This document shows, piece after piece, positions 19,191 to 27,780 of a stretch of DNA of 64,000 nt. The stretch's first letter is position 1; the number at the start of each line of letters is the position of its first letter. The DNA lies in contig NZ_LWKZ01000001.1 of assembly GCF_001905005.1 (NCBI RefSeq), forward strand, positions 499,775-563,774. Direction: 5' to 3'. The position numbers and the translations under genes are program-made. The notes under the pieces are model-generated. The model saw only the letters and a list, made by a program, of their open reading frames with translations. It did no database searches and was not told the DNA's origin. This stretch comes from Streptomyces sp. CB02923. Its GTDB lineage: Bacteria > Actinomycetota > Actinomycetes > Streptomycetales > Streptomycetaceae.

Positions 19191-19931
19191 ATGAACGGCA
19201 GCGGCACCGCCCCAGCAGTACCCCGACCCGCCTATCGCAGGCTCAGCGTCGAGCAGCGCCGCTCCCAACTCCTCTCCGCGGCCCTGGGCCTGTTCGCCCA
19301 GCGCGCCCCCGAAGACGTCTCACTGGACGACGTGGCGGCAGCCGCCCAGGTGTCCCGGCCGCTCGTCTACCGCTACTTCCCCGGCGGCAAGCAGCAGCTG
19401 TACGAGGCCGCCCTGCGCAGCGCGGCCGACATACTGGAGGGCTGCTTCGACGAGCCGGAGGACGGTCCGCTGACGCAGCGCCTCGGCCGGGCGCTCGACC
19501 GCTACCTGGCGTTCGTCGACGGGCACGACGCGGGGTTCAGCGCTCTGCTCCAGGGCGGCAGCGTCGTCGAGACGGCCCGGACGTCCGCGATCGTCGACGA
19601 GGTGCGGCGCACCGCCGCGGAGCAGATCCTGCACCACCTCGGCGCCGACGCCCCGTCCCCCCGGCTGCGGATGGCGGTCCGTACGTGGATCACGGCCGTC
19701 GAGGCCGCCTCCCTGATCTGGCTGGACGAGGACAAGCAGCCGCCGCTGGACGAACTGCGGGACTGGCTGGTCGACCACTTCGTCGCCCTGCTGACCGCGA
19801 CGGCGGCGACCGACGAGCAGGCCGCGCGGGCGGCGCGGGCGGCACTGGAGAGGGAGACCGCCGAGGGCCCGGTCGGTGTACTGGCCCGGCGCATCCTGCC
19901 GATCGTGGCCGACGCGGCCCACCTCCTGTGA
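19191..19931 (+). CDS. TetR-family transcriptional regulator
   Basis: 246 residues from ATG at 19191. The N-terminal helix-turn-helix (LDDVAAAAQVSRPLVYRYFP, residues about 44-63) is typical, with a C-terminal ligand domain. It lies behind the AurF-like gene but beyond a terminator, so it has its own transcript. The palindromes in the divergent diiron promoter are the nearest candidate targets. Confidence 0.9.
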   Translation: MNGSGTAPAVPRPAYRRLSVEQRRSQLLSAALGLFAQRAPEDVSLDDVAAAAQVSRPLVYRYFPGGKQQLYEAALRSAADILEGCFDEPEDGPLTQRLGRALDRYLAFVDGHDAGFSALLQGGSVVETARTSAIVDEVRRTAAEQILHHLGADAPSPRLRMAVRTWITAVEAASLIWLDEDKQPPLDELRDWLVDHFVALLTATAATDEQAARAARAALERETAEGPVGVLARRILPIVADAAHLL

Positions 19932-20066
19932 GCGGACCGCCCTCGCGGTCCTCCCGGCCCTCACCCCTCCCGCCCCCGCCCTTCCCCGTCTTCCCGGACT
20001 CGGCTCCCTTTCGAGCAGCCTGACCTGCGCTTTCACCGTCCCGCCCATCGATGTGAGACTGGTGGG

Positions 20067-20330
20067 GTGAGAAGCGAGAACACCCCGTTCCTCGGCGGTC
20101 CGCTCGACGGGCGCATCCTGCCGGTCCTCGTCGGAGCGACCGGCCAGCCGCCGAAGACGTACGAGATCCCGGTGCCGAACGACGACGGCAGCCCGCCGAC
20201 GGTGCACCTGTACCGGCGGGCACCGGGCCGCGTGGGGCGCCTGGGGCTGCCCCGGGGGTGGAAGTACGAGTACGACCCGGCGGGCAGGCCGCAGGGCGGG
20301 CCGAAGTGGCCGTGGTCGAAGCGGCGTTGA
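20067..20330 (+). CDS. Small hypothetical protein, 87 aa
   Basis: Starts at GTG after a G-rich stretch. The sequence begins MRSENTPFLGGPLDGRILPV and contains YEIPVPNDDG, VHLYRR and WKYEYDPAGRP, giving a short beta-rich protein with no signal peptide or membrane segment. The FLGGPLDG opening looks like a conserved small actinobacterial family, but no function is recognised. Confidence 0.65.
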   Translation: MRSENTPFLGGPLDGRILPVLVGATGQPPKTYEIPVPNDDGSPPTVHLYRRAPGRVGRLGLPRGWKYEYDPAGRPQGGPKWPWSKRR

Positions 20331-20355
20331 CGGGCCGCCCCCACCCCACCGGACT

Positions 20356-20396
20356 TGGTCCGGACCATTGACAGTACTGGTCTAGTCCTGTTTGCT
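20356..20396 (+). promoter_or_regulatory. Chitinase promoter with 12-bp direct repeats
   Basis: TGGTCCGGACCA (20356-20367) and TGGTCTAGTCCT (20378-20389) are direct repeats spaced 22 bp apart, about two helical turns. TTGACA (20368-20373) is a perfect -35 between them, with TTTGCT (20391-20396) 17 bases on as a weak -10. Direct repeats of this TGGTCCAGACCT type flanking the -35 are the known chitin-response and glucose-repression element of Streptomyces chitinase genes. Confidence 0.85.
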
Positions 20397-20524
20397 GCCT
20401 GCCCAGAGGGAGCCGTGCCTGCGCCTCTCTGGCGAGGCCCCACTCCCGCAGGGGCGGCCCCCTCCCACACCTTCGGCACCCGCGTACGTCCCCTCCGTAC
20501 CGCCGTCGACAAGGAGCACCCCCC

Positions 20525-21727
20525 ATGCGCCACAGCCGCAGTCGCAGTCGCAGTCGCAGTCGCAGTCTGTCCAAGAGACCCCTGGTCTCCGCCCTGGCCG
20601 CCGCGGCCGCCGGCCTCCTCGGCGCCACGGCCCTGCTCGTCTCCCCCGCCCAGGCCGGTCCGCCGCCCACCGCGGCCGCCCACTCCGCACCGGCCGCCCG
20701 CACCCAGGCGCTCCCCGAGCACGCCCTCGTCGGCTATCTCCACGCCAGCTTCGCCAACGGCTCCGGCTACACCCGCCTGGCCGACGTCCCCGACAGCTGG
20801 GACATCATCGACCTCGCCTTCGGCGAGCCGACCTCCGTCACCTCCGGCGACATCCGCTTCTCGCTCTGCCCCAAGGCCGAGTGTCCCGGCGTCGAGACCG
20901 AGGCGGAGTTCAAGGCCGCGGTCAAGGCGAAGCAGGCCGCGGGCAAGAAGGTGCTCATCTCGATCGGCGGGCAGAACGGACAGGTGCAGCTGACCACCAC
21001 CGCCGCCCGCGACCGGTTCGTGCAGTCGGTCGGCGCGATCATCGACCGGTACGGCCTGGACGGCCTGGACATCGATTTCGAGGGCCACTCCCTCTCGCTG
21101 GCCACCGGCGACACCGACTTCAAGAACCCGAAGACACCGTCGATCGTCAACCTGATCTCCGCGGTGAAGACCCTCAAGGCCCGGTACGGCGCCGGGTTCA
21201 CCCTGACGATGGCGCCGGAGACGTTCTTCGTCCAGCTCGGCTACCAGTTCTACGGTTCGGGCCAATGGGGCGGCCAGGACCCGCGTGCCGGCGCGTACCT
21301 GCCCGTCATCCACGCGCTGCGCGACGACCTGACCCTGCTGCACGTACAGGACTACAACTCCGGCCCGATCATGGGCCTGGACAACCAGTACCACACCATG
21401 GGCGGCGCGGACTTCCACATCGCCATGACCGACATGCTGCTGACCGGCTTCCCGGTCGCCGGCAAGCAGAACAACGTCTTCCCGGCCCTCAAGCCGTCCC
21501 AGGTCGCCATCGGCCTGCCCGCCTCCCCGTACGCGGGCAACGGGCACACCCCGACCCGCGAGGTCACCAAGGCACTCAACTGCCTCACCCGGGGCTCCGA
21601 CTGCGGCAGCTACCGCACCCACGGCCGCTGGCCCGACCTGCGCGGCCTGATGACCTGGTCCGTCAACTGGGACCGGTTCGGCAACTGGGAGTTCCAAAAG
21701 AACTTCGACGCCTACTACGGGAGCTGA
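20525..21727 (+). CDS. Secreted GH18 chitinase
   Basis: 400 residues. A signal peptide with an unusual (Arg-Ser)n N-region and a hydrophobic core (LVSALAAAAAGLLGATALLV) ends near VSPAQAG. The GH18 catalytic motif DGLDIDFE has the acid Glu at residue 186. Other family landmarks are VLISIGGQNG, LTMAPETFF, VQDYNSG and LMTWSVNWD. No chitin-binding or fibronectin domain is present, so it is a bare catalytic domain. It hydrolyses chitin with retention. An AAGGAG ribosome-binding site precedes the ATG, and the direct-repeat promoter lies 130-170 bases upstream. Confidence 0.95.
   Translation: MRHSRSRSRSRSRSLSKRPLVSALAAAAAGLLGATALLVSPAQAGPPPTAAAHSAPAARTQALPEHALVGYLHASFANGSGYTRLADVPDSWDIIDLAFGEPTSVTSGDIRFSLCPKAECPGVETEAEFKAAVKAKQAAGKKVLISIGGQNGQVQLTTTAARDRFVQSVGAIIDRYGLDGLDIDFEGHSLSLATGDTDFKNPKTPSIVNLISAVKTLKARYGAGFTLTMAPETFFVQLGYQFYGSGQWGGQDPRAGAYLPVIHALRDDLTLLHVQDYNSGPIMGLDNQYHTMGGADFHIAMTDMLLTGFPVAGKQNNVFPALKPSQVAIGLPASPYAGNGHTPTREVTKALNCLTRGSDCGSYRTHGRWPDLRGLMTWSVNWDRFGNWEFQKNFDAYYGS
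20530..20565. repeat. Hexanucleotide repeat in the chitinase signal peptide
   Basis: About five to six tandem CGCAGT-type hexamers encode an Arg-Ser repeat in the N-region of the signal peptide. Gains or losses would stay in frame and change signal-peptide charge. Confidence 0.75.
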
Positions 21728-21918
21728 CACCGCCTCAGCAGCACGCCGGGGCCGCCGCCGGGCGCCGGGACACGCCACCGGCCGCCGATCGGGTGACCGT
21801 ACCGCTCCGGTGGCCCCACCCCCACGGCGAAGATACGACCACCGTGGCACGATCCGAACGAACCGGGCGGCGGACCGCGGGTCCGCCGGACCGCAGCCGT
21901 CCGTTCGGAGGTGGGTTC

Positions 21919-23268
21919 GTGTCGCAGCGGAGCACGCCGGGCCGGTCCCGGCCGGGGCGGATCGTACGGTCGGTCTGCGCGACGGCGCTGGCGGGCGCGG
22001 TCACCCTGACGCTGCCCGCCACCCCCGTACACGCCGTCCCGGAACCGGACCCGGCCGCGACCGGGGCACGGGAACTGCCCGCCGACGACGCGACGGGCCC
22101 CGACGGCTCGACGGATCCGGGCGACGCCACCGGCTCCGGTGCCGCGTCCGAATCCGGTGCCGAGACGGACTCCGGTGATGGGACGGACCCCGGTGACGGG
22201 ACGGGCTCCGGTTCCGCGACGGACTCCGGCGACGGCTCCGTGCGCCGTCTGCTGACCCGGCTCCAGGAGCTCTACCGGCGGACCGAGCAGGCCACCGAGG
22301 CGTACAACGCCACCGAGGAGGACCTGAAGGCGCAGCGCAAGGAGTCGCAGGACCTCGGCCTCCGGCTGGCCCGTGCCCGTACGCGGCTCGCCGACGGGCA
22401 GGCCGACGCGGGGCGGCTGGCCCGCCAGCAGTACCAGGGCAGCGGCGCCGCCGGACTGTCCGCGTATCTGCGCATGCTGCTCTCCGCCGACCCGCAGGAG
22501 GTCCTGGAGGAGGGCCACCTCCTCCAGGAGGCGGCCGGCAGCCAGGCCGCCACCGTCGCCCGCCTCACCGGCAACGAGAAGCGCGCGAACGAGCTGGCGA
22601 AGGCGGCGCGGGCCGCGCTGGACGGACAGCAGGTGCTCACCGAGCGGCGCCGGCAGCAGCGGGACGCGGTCGAGGGCCGCCTCAAGGAGGTCGAGGAACT
22701 GCTCTCCGGCCTCTCCGAGGACCAGCTCGGCGAACTGGGCCGGATGGAACAGCAGGGCATGGACGACGCGCAGCGCGGCCTGCTGTCCTCCGGCGAGCTG
22801 AGCGGGTCCCGGGCGCCGTCGGCGAACGGGGACCGGGCCGTCCGGTACGGCCTCCGGCAGGTCGGCAAGCCGTACGTGTGGGGCGCGCAGGGCCCCGGCT
22901 CCTTCGACTGCTCCGGCCTCACCTCGCAGGCGTGGTCGCACGCCGGACGGGCCATTCCGCGCACCAGTCAGGAGCAGTGGCGGCGGCTGCCGCACGTACC
23001 GCTGCGGGCGCTGCGCCCCGGTGACCTGGTGATCTACTTCCCCGGCGCCACGCACGTCGCGATGTACCTCGGTGACGGCAGGGTGGTGCAGGCGCCGCGC
23101 CCCGGCGCCCGGGTCAAGGTCTCCCCCATCGCGGCGAACCCCCTCCTGGGAGCCGTCCGCCCGGACCGGGACGCCGCGGCGCTGCGCGCCTACGTCCCGC
23201 CGCCGCTGCCGGCCGACGCGACGGCGGGCGCCGACACGGGTTACGGCTCGGCGGCGGGCCCGGCCTGA
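21919..23268 (+). CDS. NlpC/P60 endopeptidase with coiled-coil region
   Basis: 449 residues from GTG at 21919, preceded by GGAG. A signal peptide (SVCATALAGAVTLTLPATPVHA) is followed by a low-complexity Asp/Gly/Ser/Thr stretch (about 50-110), a long coiled coil (about 115-290; many Glu/Arg/Leu heptads) and a C-terminal NlpC/P60 domain with Cys331 in SFDCSGLTSQ and His in THVAMYLGDG. It resembles RipA/DL-endopeptidase wall hydrolases that cut peptidoglycan stem peptides. Another frame extends open upstream through the chitinase region, but it lacks sense there. Confidence 0.92.
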   Translation: MSQRSTPGRSRPGRIVRSVCATALAGAVTLTLPATPVHAVPEPDPAATGARELPADDATGPDGSTDPGDATGSGAASESGAETDSGDGTDPGDGTGSGSATDSGDGSVRRLLTRLQELYRRTEQATEAYNATEEDLKAQRKESQDLGLRLARARTRLADGQADAGRLARQQYQGSGAAGLSAYLRMLLSADPQEVLEEGHLLQEAAGSQAATVARLTGNEKRANELAKAARAALDGQQVLTERRRQQRDAVEGRLKEVEELLSGLSEDQLGELGRMEQQGMDDAQRGLLSSGELSGSRAPSANGDRAVRYGLRQVGKPYVWGAQGPGSFDCSGLTSQAWSHAGRAIPRTSQEQWRRLPHVPLRALRPGDLVIYFPGATHVAMYLGDGRVVQAPRPGARVKVSPIAANPLLGAVRPDRDAAALRAYVPPPLPADATAGADTGYGSAAGPA

Positions 23269-23391
23269 ACCGGGGGTGGTACTGGTGCCACCCGCACAAG
23301 TGAAACCTGGGTGATCGATACCGTCCGCCCCGCACCGCAGCATCTTCCCTGTACGGCAGCACGGCCGTACGCGTGTCCAGGGGAGGAACGT

Positions 23392-24930
23392 ATGCGGATG
23401 TTCGGAAAGCGCCGGTGGCGAAGGGCCCCCGTGGCAGGACTGGTGACCGTGGCGACGGCCGCTCTGCTGCCGACGGCCACCGGGTCCGCCGCGGCTGCGG
23501 GCGACGGGCACGTTCCCGCGCGCTATACGGAGCAGCGGCTCGACTGGCACACCTGTGACGGCGCACCGTCGCTGGACTGCGCGACGATGACCGTGCCGCG
23601 CGACTGGCACCACCCCGCGAGCGGCCCGGACATCGGCGTTTCCGTGTCCCGGCACCGGGCGACCGGTCCGGCCGCCAGGCGGGGCGTCCTGATGATGGCG
23701 GCGGGCGGGCCGGGCGGGCAGGGCCTGCACAGACCGGCGGGCTTCGCCGGGAAGTCGCCCGCGGTGGCCGCCGCGTACGACATCGTGAGTTTCAACCAGC
23801 GCGGGCTGCCGCTCAGCACGCCCGTCACCTGCCAGACCAGGTCGGAGTTCGACGCGTTCTTCGGCGACGACTCCCGGGACCGCTCGCCCGCGGCGGTACG
23901 CGGCACCGTGCGGCGCTCTCGTCAGCTGGCCCGTGCCTGCCAGGAGCGCGGCGGCGGTCTGGCGCCGTACGTCACCACCGGCCAGACCGTCCGCGACATG
24001 GATCTGTTCCGCGCGCTGCTCGGCGCCCGCACGATCGCGTATTACGGGCCCTCGTACGCGGCCATGATCGGTGCTTACTACGCGACGGAGTTCCCGCACC
24101 GCGTCGAACGGCTCGTCCTCGACAGCAGCGTCGCCTTCGACGGCACCTGGGAGTCCTTCCTGGTGGACCAGCCGCGCAGCTTCCAGCGCCGGTTCGAGCG
24201 GGACTTCCTGCCCTGGCTGGCCGCGCGCGACGCCACGTACCACTACGGGCGTACGGCCGCCGCGGTGAAGGCGATGTGGGAAGCGCGGCGCCGGGCCCTG
24301 CGCGACCACCCGGCCGTCCTGGACGACGGGCGGCCGGTGACCCCCAACCGCCTGGACTTCGGCACCGGCCAGGCCCTCTACAACGCGGCCCAGGGCTTCG
24401 CCCCGCTGGCCACCGCGCTCGCCGCCCTCGACCACTGGGACACCGCCGCACCGGCCGGGCGCGGCATGGCCAAGACGGTCTTCGGCGACTACCTCAGCCC
24501 GGAGTTCCTCGCCGAGTACACCGCGGTGACGTGCAACGACACACCGTGGAGCCACGACATGGACGGCTGGGTGCGCCGTACCGCCACCTACACCGCGAAG
24601 TACCCGCTGGTCGGGGCGCGGGCCCTGGCCTTCGCGGCGACCTGCGCCGCCTGGCCCGCCTCCCGCGCTCCGCACGTCCGCGTCACCGGCAAGGGCCTGC
24701 CGCCGACGCTCATGCTCGCCTCCCGGCACGACCCGGCCGCTCACTACGAAGGCGTCCAGCGGTCCCACCGCGCCCTGCGCGGCTCCCGCCTGGTCACCGT
24801 CGGCGGCGGCGACCACGGCCAGTACGGGAACGGCAACCGATGCGTGGACACCCTCGTGAACCGTTACCTGATGACGGGCGGGGCGCCCGCGCGGGACACC
24901 ACGTGCCCGGCACCGGCGGCCACCGGCTAA
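23392..24930 (+). CDS. Secreted alpha/beta-hydrolase peptidase (S33, tripeptidyl aminopeptidase-like)
   Basis: 512 residues from ATG with GAGGAA upstream. A signal peptide (VAGLVTVATAALLPTATGSA) precedes an S33-type fold: oxyanion region MAAGGPGGQG, FNQRGLPLS, nucleophile Ser in YYGPSYAAMIG and a C-terminal Asp/His pair in ASRHDPAAHYEG and GGGDHGQYG. It resembles the SlpD/SlpE and Tap mycelial proteases of Streptomyces. The nucleophile elbow reads GPSYA where most family members have GxSYG, a modest deviation. Its stop overlaps the convergent flavoprotein stop by 4 bases. Confidence 0.88.
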   Translation: MRMFGKRRWRRAPVAGLVTVATAALLPTATGSAAAAGDGHVPARYTEQRLDWHTCDGAPSLDCATMTVPRDWHHPASGPDIGVSVSRHRATGPAARRGVLMMAAGGPGGQGLHRPAGFAGKSPAVAAAYDIVSFNQRGLPLSTPVTCQTRSEFDAFFGDDSRDRSPAAVRGTVRRSRQLARACQERGGGLAPYVTTGQTVRDMDLFRALLGARTIAYYGPSYAAMIGAYYATEFPHRVERLVLDSSVAFDGTWESFLVDQPRSFQRRFERDFLPWLAARDATYHYGRTAAAVKAMWEARRRALRDHPAVLDDGRPVTPNRLDFGTGQALYNAAQGFAPLATALAALDHWDTAAPAGRGMAKTVFGDYLSPEFLAEYTAVTCNDTPWSHDMDGWVRRTATYTAKYPLVGARALAFAATCAAWPASRAPHVRVTGKGLPPTLMLASRHDPAAHYEGVQRSHRALRGSRLVTVGGGDHGQYGNGNRCVDTLVNRYLMTGGAPARDTTCPAPAATG

Positions 24931-26177
24931 CCGAGCGAAGCGAGATACGCCTGCGTCTTCTCCGGCTCGAAGAAGAAGTTGTCGAAGTCCGCCGGGTCGT
25001 CGAACCCGTTCGCGAACCGGTCGGCGGCCGGCTGGAGCTGTCCCGCCGCCCCGATCAGGTTCAGTACGTGCTCGGGCGGCGGCGCCAGCATCGCGTTGGT
25101 CCACCTCGTGACGTGCTGGGCGGTCAGCCAGTAGCGGTCGAAGGCGGACTGCATCCACTCCGCGTCGAAGGGCCGCTCGCCGTGCTCGACGATGGAAGCC
25201 AGGTAGGAGGCGGCGCATTTGGCCGCCGAGTTGGAGCCCTGGCCGGTGACCGGGTCGTTGGCGACGACGACGTCCGCGACGCCGAGCACCAGCCCGCCGG
25301 AGGGGAGCCGGCCGACGGGGTTGCGCACGGTCGGCGCGTACCGGCCGGCCAGGGTGCCGTTGGCGTCGGTCAGCTCGACCTTCGTGGCGCGCGCGTACTC
25401 CCAGGGGGTGAAGCGCTCCATCAGCTCCAGGGTCGTCGCGAGGTGCTCGCCGGGGTCCCGCATGCCCGCGAAGACGTCCAGCGGGCCGCCGGGTATCCCC
25501 TCCCAGAAGAGGATGTCGGCACGGCCGGAGTTGGTCAGCGTCGGCATGATGAACAGCTCGCCGACGCCCGGTACGAGGTTGCAGCGCACCGCGTCGAAGT
25601 CGGGGTGCTCGGGGCGCGGGCCCAGGCCGTGCACGTACGCGACGGACAGGGCGCGCTGCGGGGCGTCGTACGGGGAGCGGGAGGTGTCCCGGCCGAACAT
25701 CGACACCAGTTCGCCCTTGCCGGCGGAGACCAGCGTCAGGTCGTAGCGGCTCGCGAAGAAGTCGAGGTCGGAGACGGCGGCGCCGTGGATGACGAGCTGC
25801 CCGCCGCGCTGCGCGAAGGTCTCCATCCAGCCGGCCATCTTCAGGCGCTGGTCGACGGACTGGGCGTAGCCGTCCAGCGCGCCGACCCAGTCGATGGCGC
25901 GCTGCGTCCCGCCGGGCTCCGCGTGGCTGCCGGGGGCGGCCACGGAGACGCCGAGGCCCTCGATGCGCGGGGCCTGGCTCTCCCAGAAGTTCAGGGCCAG
26001 GTCCCGCTCGTGCTGGAGCGCGGTGTGGAACATGCACTGCGTGGACATCACCCGGCCGGAGCGGATCTCGTCGGCGGTGCGGTTGGACATGAGGGTGACC
26101 TCATAGCCCTGGGACTGGAGGCCGAGGGCGAGCTGGAGACCGGACTGGCCGGCTCCGACGATGAGTATCTTCCGCAT
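24927..26177 (-). CDS. Styrene/indole monooxygenase-like flavoprotein (StyA family)
   Basis: The 416-residue protein begins with a Rossmann FAD motif (ILIVGAGQSGLQLALGL). It keeps StyA-type features: the MSTQCMFHTALQHERDL region, PVGRLPSGGLVLGVADVVV and the flavin-binding NDPVTGQGSNSAAK. Such enzymes are the oxygenase halves of two-component systems needing a reductase for FADH2; no reductase is seen nearby. It lies 40 bases after cvnD on the same strand, so it is likely the last gene of the conservon operon, where S. coelicolor conservons sometimes carry a P450. Substrate unknown. Confidence 0.88.
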   Translation of the reverse strand: MRKILIVGAGQSGLQLALGLQSQGYEVTLMSNRTADEIRSGRVMSTQCMFHTALQHERDLALNFWESQAPRIEGLGVSVAAPGSHAEPGGTQRAIDWVGALDGYAQSVDQRLKMAGWMETFAQRGGQLVIHGAAVSDLDFFASRYDLTLVSAGKGELVSMFGRDTSRSPYDAPQRALSVAYVHGLGPRPEHPDFDAVRCNLVPGVGELFIMPTLTNSGRADILFWEGIPGGPLDVFAGMRDPGEHLATTLELMERFTPWEYARATKVELTDANGTLAGRYAPTVRNPVGRLPSGGLVLGVADVVVANDPVTGQGSNSAAKCAASYLASIVEHGERPFDAEWMQSAFDRYWLTAQHVTRWTNAMLAPPPEHVLNLIGAAGQLQPAADRFANGFDDPADFDNFFFEPEKTQAYLASLG

Positions 26178-26217
26178 GGTGGTGCTCTCTTCCCAGGTAC
26201 GGGGGGGCGGCTCGGGG

Positions 26218-26901
26218 CTATTCGGGAGTGTCTTCGAGGGCGTGGGCGACGAGCGCGAGCAGCGACTCGATGACCGTGAACCGCCGCCGCGCGTCCATGA
26301 TCACGACCGGCACGTGCGGCGGCACGGTCAGGGCCTCGCGTACGTCCTCGACGGCGTACTCGGCCGTCCCCTCGAAGTGGTTGACCGCGACGATGTACGG
26401 CAGGCCGCAGCTCTCGAAGTAGTCCAGCGCGGGGAAGCAGTCGTCCAGGCGGCGGGTGTCGGCCATGACGACGGCGCCGATCGCGCCGCGCACCAGGTCG
26501 TCCCACATGAACCAGAAACGTTGCTGCCCCGGCGTACCGAACAGATACAGCACCAGGTCGGAGTCGAGAGTGATCCGCCCGAAGTCCATCGCGACCGTGG
26601 TCGTCGTCTTCTCCGGGGTGGCGGACAGGTCGTCGGTGCCCTCGCTGGCCTGCGTCATCACCGCCTCGGTCTGCAACGGGGTGATCTCGGAGACCGAGCC
26701 GACGAAGGTCGTCTTGCCCACGCCGAAGCCGCCCGCCACCACGATCTTGGTCGCGATGGGGGCGCGGGAACGATCCGTCTGCCAGCTCTGCAGCCCCGCC
26801 TCCTCGGCGGCCGCCGGCCCCCCGGCGTCGGCGGACACGTGCGGCGCTCCGGCCGCCCCGGCCGCGGTGGCCGTCATCGTGTCAGAGCCTGCGAAGTCCA
26901 C
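26218..26901 (-). CDS. cvnD: CvnD small GTPase of a conservon
   Basis: 227 residues from GTG at 26901 (GAGAGGG upstream, 20-base overlap with cvnC); an ATG at 26877 is the alternative start. Motifs: P-loop GGFGVGKTT, switch region TTTTVAMDFG, LFGTPGQQRFWF and the guanine-specificity-like VNHF, where NKxD is usual. This is the Ras/MglA-like GTPase of conservons, thought to act in a membrane-linked signalling complex with the CvnA kinase, CvnB roadblock protein and CvnC. Confidence 0.93.
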   Translation of the reverse strand: MDFAGSDTMTATAAGAAGAPHVSADAGGPAAAEEAGLQSWQTDRSRAPIATKIVVAGGFGVGKTTFVGSVSEITPLQTEAVMTQASEGTDDLSATPEKTTTTVAMDFGRITLDSDLVLYLFGTPGQQRFWFMWDDLVRGAIGAVVMADTRRLDDCFPALDYFESCGLPYIVAVNHFEGTAEYAVEDVREALTVPPHVPVVIMDARRRFTVIESLLALVAHALEDTPE

Positions 26902-27283
26902 CCAACACCCTCTCCAGCAGCGCGCGGTCGGGCCGGCCGGTGCCGTGCCCGGTGCCGTAGACGCGGATCTTTCCTTGGTCGGCGAGGTCGCTGAGCAGGA
27001 CGCGGACCACGCCCAGCGGCATCTTGAGCAGCGCGGAGATCTCCGCCACCGAACGCATCCGGCGGCACAGCTCCACGATCGCCCGCATCTCCGGCATCAC
27101 CCGGTCGCCCCAGCCCCCGGAGGTCAGCTCCCGCCGCTCCTCGGGGGCGTCCAGCGCGGCCACGAACGTCTCCACGAGCAGCACATGGCCGAAGCGGGTG
27201 CGCCCGCCGGTGAGCGAGTAGGGGCGCACGCGCGAAGGTTTCTTGTCCCCGCCGCGCACGGGGAGCTCGGGTGCGGTGCTCAC
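26882..27283 (-). CDS. cvnC: CvnC, DUF742 protein
   Basis: 133 residues, GTG start overlapping the cvnB stop by 4 bases. It is a winged-helix-like DUF742 protein with VRPYSLTGGRTRF near the N-terminus and RSVAEISALLKMPLGVVRVLLSDLADQG in two pieces that look like a helix-turn-helix. It is a standard third member of conservons; its biochemical role is not established. Confidence 0.93.
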   Translation of the reverse strand: MSTAPELPVRGGDKKPSRVRPYSLTGGRTRFGHVLLVETFVAALDAPEERRELTSGGWGDRVMPEMRAIVELCRRMRSVAEISALLKMPLGVVRVLLSDLADQGKIRVYGTGHGTGRPDRALLERVLGGLRRL

Positions 27284-27780
27284 TGGGCGTTCTCCATCGA
27301 CTTGCGCAGCTCGCTGCGGAGTTCGGGCGTCAGGACATGGCCGGCCCGGCCGACGAACAGCGCCATGTGGTAGGCGATCACGTTCATGTCGCAGTCCGGG
27401 GCGGCGTGCACCCCGAGCAGCGAGCCGTCACTGACCGCCATGACGAAGAGGCTGCCCTCGTCCATCGCGACCATCGTCTGCTTGACCGCCCCGCCGTCCA
27501 TCAGCTTGGCGGCCCCCGTGGTGAGACTGCCCAGCCCGGAGACGATGGTCGCGAGGTCCGCGCTGGACCCGCGGGGTCCCGCCGGCGCACCGGGCCGCTG
27601 CCCGGCCGGCGAGGCCGCGGCGGCGGCCTCCGGGTCGGAGGAGAGCAGCAGCAGTCCGTCGGAGGAGACCACGGCCACCGAGCGGATGCCCGGTACCTCA
27701 TCGACCAGATCGGTCAGCAACCAGTGCAGATTCCGTGCCTCACTGCTCAGTCCGTAAGCAGTGGGCGCTTGCGCCTTCAA
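27280..27780 (-). CDS. cvnB: CvnB roadblock/LC7 protein
   Basis: 166 residues. The apparent start is TTG overlapping the cvnA stop (TTGA). The roadblock/LC7 fold is seen in LLTDLVDEVPGIRSVAVVSS, DGLLLLSS, SLGSL-type helix residues and a second strand set around GSLFVMAVSDGSLLGVHAA. It has a short Ala/Pro-rich insert (about 52-70). It is predicted to bridge the kinase and the CvnD GTPase, acting as a GTPase-regulating partner like MglB. Confidence 0.92.
   Translation of the reverse strand: MKAQAPTAYGLSSEARNLHWLLTDLVDEVPGIRSVAVVSSDGLLLLSSDPEAAAAASPAGQRPGAPAGPRGSSADLATIVSGLGSLTTGAAKLMDGGAVKQTMVAMDEGSLFVMAVSDGSLLGVHAAPDCDMNVIAYHMALFVGRAGHVLTPELRSELRKSMENAQ

Noticed and set aside
21728..21918. 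c-di-AMP (ydaO-type) riboswitch upstream of the NlpC/P60 gene
   Set aside because: Some Streptomyces wall-hydrolase genes have one, but the conserved ydaO core sequences are not visible in this short leader.
21715..26037. 1440-codon minus-strand frame
   Set aside because: It crosses the NlpC and S33 genes in antisense and the flavoprotein gene in a wrong frame; no coherent domain is present.
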